DNA of 64,000 nucleotides from Swaminathania salitolerans (GTDB lineage: Bacteria > Pseudomonadota > Alphaproteobacteria > Acetobacterales > Acetobacteraceae): the NCBI RefSeq assembly GCF_007988945.1, contig NZ_BJVC01000007.1, positions 1 to 64,000 of the forward strand, in the 5' to 3' direction. The notes beneath the pieces were generated by a model. The model saw only the letters and a list, made by a program, of their open reading frames with translations, had not been told where the DNA came from and searched no databases. Both the position numbers and the translations under genes were made by a program. Below, in pieces: positions 8,784 to 17,152 of this stretch (positions are counted from its first letter, which is position 1; every line of letters starts with the position of its first letter).

Positions 8784-9608
8784 TCAGAAGCGGTACTCGA
8801 TACCTGCTGCGACCGTCGTCGGGTCGAGCGAGTCATGAGCCTTGATGAAGGCGCCCGACCCACGGTCGTTGGCCCATGCATGCATACGCATGAACATCTG
8901 CTTGGCATCCATGTTGAAGAACCAGTTGCCCACGAGCTGATAGTCGAAACCGACATTGACCGAGGGGCCGCCCGTGACGCCGACATTGAGCTTCTGCACC
9001 AGACCGCCCGCAGGGGAGACGTTGTGGAACCAGGCCAGGGTGGCGCCGACGCCGACATACGGATTGAAGCGCTTGTGCGGGCGGAAATGCCAGGCGAAGG
9101 TCAGGGTCGGGGGCAGGACCCAGGCGCTGCCGACATCGATCTTGCCGAAAGGCGTGCCTTCTGCGGCCACTTCGTGACGGGTGCTGGCCGCGATGAGATC
9201 GACCGAGACATTATCGGTCAGGAAGTATTCGAACGTCAGCTCGGGCATGACCTGATTGGTCGCCTTGACGCGGCCGGGAATGGCGGCCCCGTTCAGCCAG
9301 ACCTTGCTGTCACGATCCTGCGGGATCACGCCGAGGGCGGAAAGACGGACGATAAAATCCCCTTTACCCAGGCCGATCTTGGTGCTGGAACAGGTCTTGA
9401 ACAGGCCGCATTCGTCGTCCGAGCTCCGATGGGGGGCGGCGACAGCCTGAGCCTGGGGGGCGAGAACCATGTTCGTGGAGACAGGCGCGTTCACGACAGG
9501 TGCCGACTGGGCGGTCTGGGCCGTGGCGGCCGGAATCGCGACGGCAGCCGCCACGATGCCGGACAGGAGCGCACTGGAGAGTTTGTAGGTGGTCTTCATC
9601 GACGTCAT
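8784..9608 (-). CDS. ompW: OmpW-family outer-membrane protein
   Basis: 274 aa (271 if it starts at the ATG at 9599, MKTTYKLSSAL, which has a GGATGA site and looks like the natural signal-peptide start). The signal peptide is cleaved near ATAQ. The mature protein is an eight-stranded barrel of the OmpW type: the repeats VKATNQVMPELTFEYF, FAWHFRPHKRFNPYVGVG and VNVGFDYQL are typical, ending in the C-terminal Phe. A Ser/Pro/Gln linker of about 40 residues precedes the barrel, longer than in E. coli OmpW. A perfect FNR box lies about 50 bases upstream, shared with the divergent FNR-type gene; E. coli ompW is also under FNR control. An intrinsic terminator follows. Confidence 0.9.
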   Translation of the reverse strand: MTSMKTTYKLSSALLSGIVAAAVAIPAATAQTAQSAPVVNAPVSTNMVLAPQAQAVAAPHRSSDDECGLFKTCSSTKIGLGKGDFIVRLSALGVIPQDRDSKVWLNGAAIPGRVKATNQVMPELTFEYFLTDNVSVDLIAASTRHEVAAEGTPFGKIDVGSAWVLPPTLTFAWHFRPHKRFNPYVGVGATLAWFHNVSPAGGLVQKLNVGVTGGPSVNVGFDYQLVGNWFFNMDAKQMFMRMHAWANDRGSGAFIKAHDSLDPTTVAAGIEYRF

Positions 9609-9657
9609 CCGTGATTAAACAGTGACGTTTTCAGACCACGCGCTATCATGGCGTGCC

Positions 9658-9671
9658 TTGATCCATATCAA
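9658..9671. promoter_or_regulatory. Perfect FNR/FixK-type operator
   Basis: TTGATCCATATCAA matches the FNR consensus TTGAT-N4-ATCAA at all ten specified positions and is palindromic. It lies between divergent ompW (50-60 bases away) and the FNR-type regulator gene (102 bases before its ATG). The adjacent regulator carries the E..SR recognition helix that reads TTGAT, so autoregulation and control of ompW are the simple reading. Confidence 0.85.
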
Positions 9672-9773
9672 GACCATTGCAACGATGCGACCGGGCGTGG
9701 AGAATTGGCAACAGTATATGACGCTTTATTAATCAATCGAAAATGCGTCGAAGAAAACAAGGATCGCCGTCTT

Positions 9774-10520
9774 ATGCATGTCCAAGTTCCTGACAGCGTC
9801 AGTACGCTGGGACCCTGTGGCGGCTGCGCGCATTGTCTGACATGCGAGGCGCGATCGCGCAGTATCTGCTCGGTCATCAGCCCGGAGCATTCCGCGCGTC
9901 TGGCCCGGTATTCCCATCGTCTCTCCGTGCCGCAGGGCCGGTCGTTCATCGAAGAGGGGCAGCCGGCAGAGGATTTCTTCATCGTGACCTCCGGTCATGC
10001 GAAGCTGTTTTCCCTGATGCCTGATGGCCGTCGGCAAATCACCGGCTTTGCCAATACGGGGCAGTTTCTCGGTCTTGCCAGCGGAAAGACCTATGCGTTC
10101 AGCGCCGAGGCCCTGGATGCTCTGACGCTGTGCAGGTTCTCCCGGTCCGGACTTTCGACCTTGCGGCGCGATTTTCCCGCACTCGAGAACCGTCTCATGG
10201 AGGAGGCTTCGCGCGAGCTGGTCCAGGCGCAGAGCCGGATGCTCCTGCTTGGCCGCAAGACGGCCCGGGAGCGTCTGGCCAGTTTTCTCGTGGAGCAGCA
10301 TCATCTCCAGTCCGGGCTCGACCATCGTCCTCCGTCCGACCGGACCCTGACCCTGCCCATGAGCCGGACCGATATCGCCGATTATCTCGGTCTGACGATC
10401 GAGACCGTGAGCCGGACGCTGAATGCCCTGCAGCGGGAACATCTGATCGTCATCCGGTTCGTTACCCTGATCACCCTGCTCGATCTTGCCGCTCTGGAAG
10501 CGATGGCGCGCGGCGACTGA
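9774..10520 (+). CDS. FNR-type oxygen-responsive regulator (Crp/Fnr family)
   Basis: 248 aa. The N-terminal cysteines C15, C18, C21, C24 and C32 include the C-x2-C-x7-C spacing of FnrL-type [4Fe-4S] proteins, and Cys120 (TLCRFSRSGL) fits the fourth ligand in the beta-roll. The cyclic-nucleotide-like domain spans about 35-150; the helix-turn-helix (MSRTDIADYLGLTIETVSR) has the recognition residues E..SR of FNR. Predicted anaerobic or microaerobic transcription factor. The start at 9774 was chosen over an in-frame ATG at 9648 because it follows AAGGA and because the upstream stretch contains the FNR box. Confidence 0.9.
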   Translation: MHVQVPDSVSTLGPCGGCAHCLTCEARSRSICSVISPEHSARLARYSHRLSVPQGRSFIEEGQPAEDFFIVTSGHAKLFSLMPDGRRQITGFANTGQFLGLASGKTYAFSAEALDALTLCRFSRSGLSTLRRDFPALENRLMEEASRELVQAQSRMLLLGRKTARERLASFLVEQHHLQSGLDHRPPSDRTLTLPMSRTDIADYLGLTIETVSRTLNALQREHLIVIRFVTLITLLDLAALEAMARGD

Positions 10521-10646
10521 TGCGCGGATCCTTCGCGCATGGTCCATTCGCTCGGGGCAATTGATGCCTTGACGGGAGGAGGGGGACGCGGGAGAGAGGT
10601 CACTCTTCCTTTTTCCATGGCTTTCACCCCTCAGGAGCTTCATATC

Positions 10647-11915
10647 ATGGACCGATTCATCATACGTGGTGGCAGGCGCCTTGAAGGGGAGATCGTCATC
10701 GGCGGCGCCAAGAATGCCGGGCTGAAGCTCATGGTCGCCGGGTTGCTCACGGCCGATCGTCTGATCCTGTCGAACGTACCGAAGATTGCCGATATCGAGA
10801 CGATGCAGACCCTGCTGCGTCAGCACGGCATTGCGGTCGATCCTGTCGATGCCGAGGGGCGCACCCTGTCGATCGGCGGCCCGATCACATCGGTCGAGGC
10901 GCCGTACGACATCGTTTCGAAAATGCGCGCCTCGATCCTCGTTCTCGGCCCGCTTCTCGCGCGGGCGCGGGAGGCGCGCGTGTCGCTGCCCGGGGGCTGC
11001 GCCATCGGCACCCGGCCGGTCGATCTGCATCTCAAGGGGCTCGAGACCCTCGGCGCGACCATCCGGCTCGAAAACGGCTATATCAATGCCAGCGCTCCCA
11101 ACGGTCTGGTAGGCGACCGGATTCTCCTGCCTTTCGCATCGGTCGGCGCGACCGAGAACCTGCTGATGGCGGCGACTCTCGCGAAGGGGCGTACCGAGAT
11201 CGTCAATGCAGCGCGTGAACCCGAGATCGGCGATCTCGTCGAGTGCCTCAATCGCATGGGCGCCCGTATCGCCGGAGCAGGGACCGGCACGCTGGTCATC
11301 GATGGCGTGGAGGCGCTGACCGGCGCCGAACACGCCATCATGGCGGATCGGATCGAATGCGGCACCTATGCCTGCGCGGCAGGCATTACCGGGGGCGATC
11401 TGCGTCTGATCGGCGGGCGCGTACGGGATCTGGGCGCTGTGGTGCGGACCCTCGAGGAGGCCGGTGTCGAGGTGCTCGAGGAGGAAAACGCCATCCGCGT
11501 GCGTCGTACCGGTGCGTTGCGAGGGGTCGATATCATGACCGAGCCCTATCCGGGCTTTCCCACCGACATGCAGGCCCAGTTCATGGCCATGCTTGCCGTG
11601 GCGGACGGCGCCTCGATGGTGACCGAGACGATCTTCGAAAACCGCTTCATGCACGTTCCCGAACTGAATCGCATGGGAGCGCGGATCAACGTTCACGGAT
11701 CGTCCGCGATCATTCGCGGGGTCGGTCATCTCTCCGGAGCGCCTGTCATGGCGACCGATCTGCGGGCTTCCTTCTCGCTGATCCTGGCCGGTCTCGGGGC
11801 GCAGGGCGAGACCTCTCTGAGCCGGATCTATCATCTCGACCGGGGTTACGAGGCGGTGGATCGCAAGCTTTCCGCAGTGGGCGCCGATATCGAGCGTCTC
11901 AGCGACGACCGCTGA
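10647..11915 (+). CDS. murA: UDP-N-acetylglucosamine 1-carboxyvinyltransferase
   Basis: 422 aa, the usual length. First committed step of peptidoglycan synthesis: transfers enolpyruvate from PEP to UDP-GlcNAc in the cytosol. Two inside-out alpha/beta domains; [10 protein letters not shown] (Lys22, Asn23) and the flexible loop [16 protein letters not shown] with catalytic Cys118 are present. The Cys (rather than the Asp of naturally resistant bacteria) means the fosfomycin target residue is intact. The ATG at 10647 follows AGGAG; upstream in-frame starts lack support. It ends facing the GMC oxidoreductase gene. Confidence 0.98.
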   Translation: MDRFIIRGGRRLEGEIVIGGAKNAGLKLMVAGLLTADRLILSNVPKIADIETMQTLLRQHGIAVDPVDAEGRTLSIGGPITSVEAPYDIVSKMRASILVLGPLLARAREARVSLPGGCAIGTRPVDLHLKGLETLGATIRLENGYINASAPNGLVGDRILLPFASVGATENLLMAATLAKGRTEIVNAAREPEIGDLVECLNRMGARIAGAGTGTLVIDGVEALTGAEHAIMADRIECGTYACAAGITGGDLRLIGGRVRDLGAVVRTLEEAGVEVLEEENAIRVRRTGALRGVDIMTEPYPGFPTDMQAQFMAMLAVADGASMVTETIFENRFMHVPELNRMGARINVHGSSAIIRGVGHLSGAPVMATDLRASFSLILAGLGAQGETSLSRIYHLDRGYEAVDRKLSAVGADIERLSDDR

Positions 11916-11982
11916 ACGGACCGGCACGGACCGGGTTGCGGGTGCGACCCTGTCCGTCCGGACGTGCCGGCGATACCGGAAC

Positions 11983-12003
11983 CGGGGGGCTTATCGCCCC
12001 CCG
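11983..12003. terminator. Bidirectional GC hairpin between convergent genes
   Basis: CGGGGGGC pairs with GCCCCCCG around TTATC, an 8-bp stem that includes the stop codon of the GMC gene. It lacks a U-tract in either direction; it probably helps separate the converging murA and GMC transcripts. Confidence 0.45.
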
Positions 12004-13514
12004 ATCGCTTCGGCAGTACGCAGGCTCAGGGCCATGATGGCCAGTGCCGGATTGGCAGCGGTGGCACTCGGAAAGACGGAGTGGTCGCAGATCCAGAGAT
12101 TGTCGATGTCGTGACTCCGACCGTAGGGATCGACCACGGAGTCGTCGGGATCCGTACCCATACGGCAGGTTCCGATCATATGGGCCGCCCGATCCATCGA
12201 CCAGATATCTGTTGCGCCCGCGGCTTGCCAGATCCTGCGCATCGTCCGCTCTGCATGGGCGTGCATCGCCTTCTCGTTCGGGCCATAGCTGAACGCGATC
12301 AGAGGCTTCGGCATCCCCGCCCGTCCAGGTTCGTCTGACAGGGTGACGCGATTGTCCTCATGCGGGAGACAATCCCCATGGGCACCGAGACCGGCCATGT
12401 AGTTGTAGTCGCGCAGATGACGCGTGAGTGTCTCGCCCCACAGACCCCGGCCACGCGCGACACCTGTTGCCCAGGTGGAAGGCATCATGCCCAGAGACTG
12501 GATCAGATAGCCCCCGGCGAAATCGGCATCGTCGGGACGCATCATGTCCTCGGTGATGGTCAGGGAGGGATAACCCTTGTTCGGTCGCGTGATCCGGTCG
12601 AAACGCCCCCAGACCTGCGTGGAGATATGGGCCATGTAGTTGCGACCGACCTGGCCGCTGCGGTTGGCCAGCCCCGTATGCAACAGAAGACGCGCTGTCT
12701 CGACCGCGCCGCCTGCCAGAATGAGGCGCGCGCAGCGCTGGCGACGGTCTTCCCCGTTCTCCCGATAGATCACCCCGGTGATGCGACCGCTGTGGTCCCG
12801 CTCTATGCCATGCACGAAGCAGTTGGGACGGATCTCGGCGCCATGAGCAACGGCCTGCGGAAGATAGGTCACGTCGGTGCTCGATTTCGCCCCGTTGCGA
12901 CAGCCCTGATGGCAGGCGCCGCAGCCGACGCAGGCCTTGCGCGCGCCCCAGTCGCGCGTGATGAGCGCCGTCGGACCGTCTGCGTTGCGTATGCCGAGCG
13001 CATCGCAGCCGCGCGCCATGGCCTGAGCCGCCGCGTTGCGCTGCGGAGGCGGATAGGCATAGCGCCTGTCCGGATCCCATGGGTAGGAATCCGGCCCTGA
13101 AACGCCGATCTCACGCTCGACGCGTTCGATCCAGGGCAGGAGACTGTCATAGGAAAACGGCCAGTCCCGTCCCTTGCCTGTTTCGGTATGCAAGCTCATG
13201 TCGCGCGGGTCGATCCGCGGCATGAAGGCGCCGAAATGCAGCATCGAACCGCCCACGCCTGTGCCGCTGTTATTGCCGCCGAAGGCCATCGGGTTCTCAC
13301 CACCCGAGAGTCGTTCCTCCAGCCAGTAGATCTCCGAGGCGGTGGCCTCGTCGGGCGTGTGCATCCTGGGGTCGAAGCGGGGGCCGGCTTCCAGAGCGAC
13401 GACGCTCATGCCTCGCGCAGCCAGTTCGGCCAGAAGAGGGGCGCCCCCGGCTCCGGTGCCGACGATGACGGCATCGACCGTCTCCTGATCGGAAAAACGC
13501 CTCGACTGCATCAT
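11991..13514 (-). CDS. GMC-family FAD oxidoreductase (gluconate/sorbose dehydrogenase-like)
   Basis: 507 aa. The FAD-binding Rossmann motif VDAVIVGTGAGGAPLL is at the N-terminus; FGGNNSGTGVGGSMLHFGAF and the C-terminal GMC_oxred_C segment (DPYGRSHDIDNLWICDHSVF) define the family. A Cys cluster, CVGCGACHQGC, lies near residue 200, as in flavin dehydrogenase large subunits of the gluconate 2-dehydrogenase type. No signal peptide. The start overlaps the stop of the subunit-3-like gene by ATGA, so the two form one unit. A cytochrome subunit is not encoded nearby. Substrate is probably a sugar acid, sugar or polyol; not resolved. Confidence 0.9.
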   Translation of the reverse strand: MMQSRRFSDQETVDAVIVGTGAGGAPLLAELAARGMSVVALEAGPRFDPRMHTPDEATASEIYWLEERLSGGENPMAFGGNNSGTGVGGSMLHFGAFMPRIDPRDMSLHTETGKGRDWPFSYDSLLPWIERVEREIGVSGPDSYPWDPDRRYAYPPPQRNAAAQAMARGCDALGIRNADGPTALITRDWGARKACVGCGACHQGCRNGAKSSTDVTYLPQAVAHGAEIRPNCFVHGIERDHSGRITGVIYRENGEDRRQRCARLILAGGAVETARLLLHTGLANRSGQVGRNYMAHISTQVWGRFDRITRPNKGYPSLTITEDMMRPDDADFAGGYLIQSLGMMPSTWATGVARGRGLWGETLTRHLRDYNYMAGLGAHGDCLPHEDNRVTLSDEPGRAGMPKPLIAFSYGPNEKAMHAHAERTMRRIWQAAGATDIWSMDRAAHMIGTCRMGTDPDDSVVDPYGRSHDIDNLWICDHSVFPSATAANPALAIMALSLRTAEAIGGR

Positions 13515-14149
13515 GGTGCGACCTCCGGTTCAGGTTCCCAGGCTTCGCTCACGCCCTCGCCCATTGCGGAGAACCCCTGGAAGATAGCGTCACCACCATT
13601 GAAGACGGCATCGATACCGAGCCGGGCCTGCACGGCCGGATGGGACATGAAGCTCTGCACGCAATCCGCCCGCAGATCCGCGAACCAGGCGCGCATCTGG
13701 TCGCCATCGAGGGTTTCCGTCCCGAGCGCGCCTTCTGCGAGGGCCTGGACCAGGGTCTCGCGATCGGTCGGGTCGAGCCTGCAAAAAGCGGTTCCGTAAC
13801 GGGCATCCGACACCCCATCGAGCCCGGTGAGCGCACGCTCATAGGCCTCCCTGTCCGGGGGGAGTGCGGCAAACCGCCACCCATCGCCCGCAGTGCCGAG
13901 ACGGGTATCGATCCGGGCGGGAAGATTGATGGCCTCGTCACCCAGAATCGCCTCCTGCGGAAGGACGCATTCCGTCAGGGCCACGAGCACGTCATAGGCG
14001 GATCGCGTCAGATGTTGCGGATGATAGGGCGCATCGTTCGTCTGCGCCCGTTCTTCCATGATCTGGCGCGTACGGCCCGAGATGCGGTCCGAGTCGAGAA
14101 GGGCCAGATAATCCGGCGCGATGCGTGGGGGCAGAGAGGTCTGGCTCAT
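13511..14149 (-). CDS. Gluconate 2-dehydrogenase subunit 3-like protein
   Basis: 212 aa. Matches the small-subunit family that partners GMC flavoproteins: YDVLVALTECVLPQE near residues 52-66, then an all-helical middle and FMSHPAVQARLG near the C-terminus. Unlike typical membrane-bound gluconate dehydrogenase small subunits it has no twin-arginine or Sec signal (it begins MSQTSLPPRIAPDY), so the complex may stay in the cytoplasm or be exported with help from another protein. Overlaps the GMC gene by four bases, implying coupled translation. Confidence 0.82.
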   Translation of the reverse strand: MSQTSLPPRIAPDYLALLDSDRISGRTRQIMEERAQTNDAPYHPQHLTRSAYDVLVALTECVLPQEAILGDEAINLPARIDTRLGTAGDGWRFAALPPDREAYERALTGLDGVSDARYGTAFCRLDPTDRETLVQALAEGALGTETLDGDQMRAWFADLRADCVQSFMSHPAVQARLGIDAVFNGGDAIFQGFSAMGEGVSEAWEPEPEVAP

Positions 14150-14301
14150 GAGCGTGTCCCGATAGCGTGATGACGTGTCTAACTGATACGGGTTCGGTAA
14201 GTTGCCGGACGCATCTGCGTGAGAGCGAAGCGCAAGATGTTGAGAATGCTTATCAAAAACATCGAGAGGCCGGTTACGCCCCGGGCCGTCGTTCCGCGAG
14301 A

Positions 14302-14345
14302 TTGCGTTCCCACCGCGCGGTCGGCACTGCGCGGTGGGAACGCAA
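14302..14345. repeat. Perfect 17-bp inverted repeat
   Basis: TTGCGTTCCCACCGCGC (14302-14318) and its exact reverse complement (14329-14345) flank a 10-base loop. It lies between dcd and the subunit-3-like gene, which share a strand. With no U-tract on either side, it could be a factor-dependent terminator, an mRNA-stabilising hairpin or a protein-binding palindrome. Confidence 0.85.
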
Positions 14346-14436
14346 GGCTCTCGCTGCGCGCTTCTTGTGTCGCGCCCTCGCCGAACTGCCTTTGCCGGGT
14401 TGCGTCCACCGGACGGCGTCTCGGGGGAGAGGGGCG

Positions 14437-14988
14437 TCAGAGACGCGGCGTGGTGACTCCGCGCTGCATCATGTATTTGCCCGCGCGGTCCGCATAGCTG
14501 GTTTCGCAGGGGGAGGCGCCCTGGAAGAAGAGGAACTGGCAGATGCCCTCATTCGCGTAGATCCGCGCCGGGAGCTTCGTCGTGTTGCTGATCTCGATCG
14601 TGACCTGTCCCTCCCATTCCGGCTCGAGCGGCGTCACGTTCACGATGATCCCGCAGCGGGCATAGGTGGATTTTCCCAGGCAGACCACGAGGACATCGCG
14701 CGGGATACGGAAATACTCCACGGTATGGGCCAGGGCGAAACTGTTGGGGGGGATGGTGATGTCGCCCGTTCGCGTCACAAAACTGTTCGCCGCAAAATGT
14801 TTCGGATCGACGACCGCGTTATCGACGTCCGTGAAGATCTTGAAATCCTCGCCGACCCGCGCGTCGTAGCCATAGGAGGACAGGCCGTAGGAAATGACGC
14901 CCTCGCGTTTCTGCGCCTCGACGAAGGGCTCGATCATGCCCTTTTCCTGGGCCATCTGGCGAATCCAGCTATCCGGCATGATGGGCAT
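14437..14988 (-). CDS. dcd: dCTP deaminase
   Basis: 183 aa, close to the family norm. Deaminates dCTP to dUTP on the route to dTMP; cytosolic trimer. Motifs: [12 protein letters not shown] near residue 35, [10 protein letters not shown] near 105 and [15 protein letters not shown] near 120, which contain the conserved Arg/Ser and catalytic Glu. The start [13 protein letters not shown] at 14988 fits the family N-terminus; an upstream in-frame extension to 15057 has no match and was dropped. It appears monocistronic, with hairpins on both sides. Confidence 0.97.
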   Translation of the reverse strand: MPIMPDSWIRQMAQEKGMIEPFVEAQKREGVISYGLSSYGYDARVGEDFKIFTDVDNAVVDPKHFAANSFVTRTGDITIPPNSFALAHTVEYFRIPRDVLVVCLGKSTYARCGIIVNVTPLEPEWEGQVTIEISNTTKLPARIYANEGICQFLFFQGASPCETSYADRAGKYMMQRGVTTPRL

Positions 14989-15059
14989 GACGCAGTTTCC
15001 AGTTCTGTTGAAAGCGAGAGGGCATGCAGATGTAGCGCCAGCATGGCCCCTCTGCAAAC

Positions 15060-15088
15060 CGCCGCATGCGCATTTCCCGCATGCGGCG
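15060..15088 (-). terminator. Hairpin after monooxygenase gene
   Basis: An 11-bp perfect stem (15060-15070 with 15078-15088, core GCCGCATGCG) around a 7-base loop, 20 bases beyond the stop of the ABM-type gene. No U-tract; terminator-like by position and stability. Confidence 0.55.
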
Positions 15089-15108
15089 CGCCGCTTCGAT
15101 GCGCGGTT

Positions 15109-15402
15109 TCAGGCGACGTGGTTCAGGAAGATCACCTCGGAGGCGCCGCCTTCCACCAGAGAGCGGATGGCCTCGTTGAAGACCCGGCCATGCTCCATGC
15201 CCATATGGGCCTTGAAGGCGGCCTCATCCCGATAGGTTTCTTCCACATGGAAGAAGTCGGGATCGGATTCGAGCGTATAGACGACGAAACGCTCGTTTCC
15301 CGGTTCGCTGCGCACGTCTTTCGCAAGGGAAGTCAGAAGACGGGCAAGCTCGTCGCGCTTGCCGGGAAGAGCGCGCATGGTGGCGTAAAGGGTTCTGGAC
15401 AT
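15109..15402 (-). CDS. Antibiotic biosynthesis monooxygenase (ABM) domain protein
   Basis: 97 aa, a single dimeric ferredoxin-like ABM domain: LYATMRALPGKRDELARLL at the start, FVVYTLESDPDFFHVEETYRD in the middle and AFKAHMGMEHGR. Such small proteins act as quinol monooxygenases or related detoxifying oxygenases without cofactors; substrate unknown. The ATG at 15402 follows AAGGA. It is the third gene of a minus-strand run behind a glycosyltransferase and a 64-aa protein. Confidence 0.85.
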   Translation of the reverse strand: MSRTLYATMRALPGKRDELARLLTSLAKDVRSEPGNERFVVYTLESDPDFFHVEETYRDEAAFKAHMGMEHGRVFNEAIRSLVEGGASEVIFLNHVA

Positions 15403-15436
15403 CGTGAAGGTTCCTTCCGGAAAGAAAACCGCTGGG

Positions 15437-15631
15437 TCAGTCGGGAGAGGACGATGACGCCGGAGGATCCAGATCCTCCGGTGCCTTGATCGCACGGTTG
15501 CGCACCTGTGCCTTGCGACGAAGCAGATTGGCCCGCAACGCGGCGGCCTCCCTTTTCTGTCGCATCTCGAGATCGGCCTGGGCCTTTTCCGTCAGAACGG
15601 GTGACGGTCTGGATGGGGGGGAGGTGGTCAT
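15437..15631 (-). CDS. Small charged hypothetical protein
   Basis: 64 aa, unrecognised. The Arg/Ala/Gln-rich central region (ADLEMRQKREAAALRANLLR) is predicted to form one long helix, and the tail is rich in Pro, Ser and Asp. Its ATG overlaps the stop of the glycosyltransferase gene by ATGA, and its codon use matches its neighbours; both support a real gene. Function not inferable. Confidence 0.65.
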   Translation of the reverse strand: MTTSPPSRPSPVLTEKAQADLEMRQKREAAALRANLLRRKAQVRNRAIKAPEDLDPPASSSSPD

Positions 15632-16809
15632 GTAAGCTGATCCCGAAAGCGGTCCGAAAGATGACTGCCCAACAGCTCATCATATACGGCCAGCGTCGAT
15701 GATTGCATCTGTCGGGTGGTGTAGTTTTCCGCAATGTGATGGCGGGCCGTTTCCGCGAGGAAATCCCGCGCCTCGTCATCGAGCGTCAGGACACGCAGCA
15801 GGGCATTTGCGAGAGCTTCTGCATCGCCCGCAGGAACGAGAAGCCCTGTGCGGTCCGGCAGGACGGTTTCCATGGCGCCGCCCTGTGCGGAAACGACCAC
15901 GGGTCTGCCCATGGCCTGGGCCTCGATGACGACGCGGCCGAACGGCTCGGGGCGCAAAGACGGGACGACGACCACATCCGACAGGGCATAGGCCGCAGGC
16001 ATGTCCTGACACAACCCGGCGAAGCGCAGGCGCTCGGTGAGGCCGAGTCTCGCCGCGCTGCTGGCCACCTCGCGCACATAACCGTCTCTGGGGTCGGCAG
16101 GGCCGACGAGAACGGCCATCCAGGCAGACGGAACCATGCGCTCCAGTATGGCCAACGCGTCGAGAAGAAGACGCTGGCCTTTCCAGCGGGTCAGACGCCC
16201 CGCAAGCATGATGACGGGTATGCCCGGAGGAATCTGCCAGGCCTCTGCCAGGGCCTGGATCCGCGCACCCGTGACGCGCGCCGGATCGAAACGGGCCATG
16301 TCTGCCCCCCGGGGAATGAGACGGAGACGGTCTTCGCCCACGCGATAGCCGTCCCTGAGGCGCGCGGCGATATAGGCGCTGATGGCAATGACGCGTGTTC
16401 CGCGGGCCAGGACCGCATTATAGTGTTTCTTGCCGGGGAAGCGCGCGTCGTGCACGCCATGCCATGTGGTGACCAGCGGAATCCCGGTGCGCCTCGTGGC
16501 AAGCCAGGCCGCCCAGGCCGGCGCACGGGAGCGTGCATGGACGAGATCGATATGCTCGTCTCTGATAAGCCGGATCAGTGCCCGGGCATTGCGCCAGATG
16601 GCGAGTGGCGATTTCCGTCCGAGCGGAAGCGTCCGGTGGCGTGCCCCGACAGAGAGAAGACGCGGTACCAGCACACCGCTCTCGCTTGCGACGATCGCGC
16701 GCCCGCCTGCGATTTCGATCGCCTCGGCCATCTCGATCGTTCCCTGTTCGATGCCGCCCGTGCCGAGGGCAGGCAGAACCTGAAGAATGTGAGGCGTGGC
16801 GCGGGACAT
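15628..16809 (-). CDS. Glycosyltransferase family 4
   Basis: 393 aa, GT-B fold retaining glycosyltransferase. The N-terminal domain opens HILQVLPALGTGGIEQG; the nucleotide-sugar domain carries EPFGRVVIEAQAMGRPVV, the E-x7-E signature, and VSAQGGAMETV. Predicted cytosolic face of the inner membrane, building lipopolysaccharide or another surface glycan. The ATG at 16809 was preferred to a TTG at 16869 because the family N-terminus begins there, though no strong ribosome site is seen. Overlaps the following small gene by four bases. Confidence 0.9.
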   Translation of the reverse strand: MSRATPHILQVLPALGTGGIEQGTIEMAEAIEIAGGRAIVASESGVLVPRLLSVGARHRTLPLGRKSPLAIWRNARALIRLIRDEHIDLVHARSRAPAWAAWLATRRTGIPLVTTWHGVHDARFPGKKHYNAVLARGTRVIAISAYIAARLRDGYRVGEDRLRLIPRGADMARFDPARVTGARIQALAEAWQIPPGIPVIMLAGRLTRWKGQRLLLDALAILERMVPSAWMAVLVGPADPRDGYVREVASSAARLGLTERLRFAGLCQDMPAAYALSDVVVVPSLRPEPFGRVVIEAQAMGRPVVVSAQGGAMETVLPDRTGLLVPAGDAEALANALLRVLTLDDEARDFLAETARHHIAENYTTRQMQSSTLAVYDELLGSHLSDRFRDQLT

Positions 16810-16895
16810 GAAAGAGCCGGTAGCATGAACCCCGCAGCTCCGGGAGAGGAAACGGATCGCGCCGGTCAAAAAACCGGCGGAGAAGGAGCGGGGCC

Positions 16896-16973
16896 CGGGG
16901 AGACTCCAGCCAGGAGACTCCAGCCCAGGGAGGATCCAGCACCGGGAGAACCGGGTACAGGGAGAACCGGAAA
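16896..16973. repeat. Intergenic tandem repeat, five units of 15-16 bp
   Basis: Units starting at 16896, 16911, 16926, 16942 and 16958 share the pattern CrGGGAGAaycCrGsa. They occupy the 343-base gap (16810-17152) between the GT4 gene and sldA, which holds no gene apart from these repeats and the sldA terminator. The CCGGGAGA core resembles the units at 1731-1815. Confidence 0.75.
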
Positions 16974-16991
16974 CGGAAGACGCAGGTCATG

Positions 16992-17026
16992 AAAAAACGG
17001 CCGGGAGCGCGTGCCCCCGACCGTTT
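16992..17026 (-). terminator. Intrinsic terminator of sldBA
   Basis: On the minus strand AAACGGUCGGG pairs with CCCGGCCGUUU (one U-G pair, 11 bp) and is followed by UUU. It lies 127 bases after the sldA stop. Confidence 0.8.
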
Positions 17027-17152
17027 CGCCCGACATCGTCCTGCGATGGGGTTCTGCAGGGCCGTTCGGCCCTGCGGTGTCACCGGGATCGTCTGCCTTC
17101 CGATGGCGAAGTGCCGGGTGACAGGCGATCGTCGATCGGCGCGTGCTGCGGC

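Noticed and set aside
9648-9773. In-frame N-terminal extension of the FNR regulator
   Set aside because: It lies over the FNR box and lacks a ribosome binding site; the ATG at 9774 has AAGGA and normal family length.
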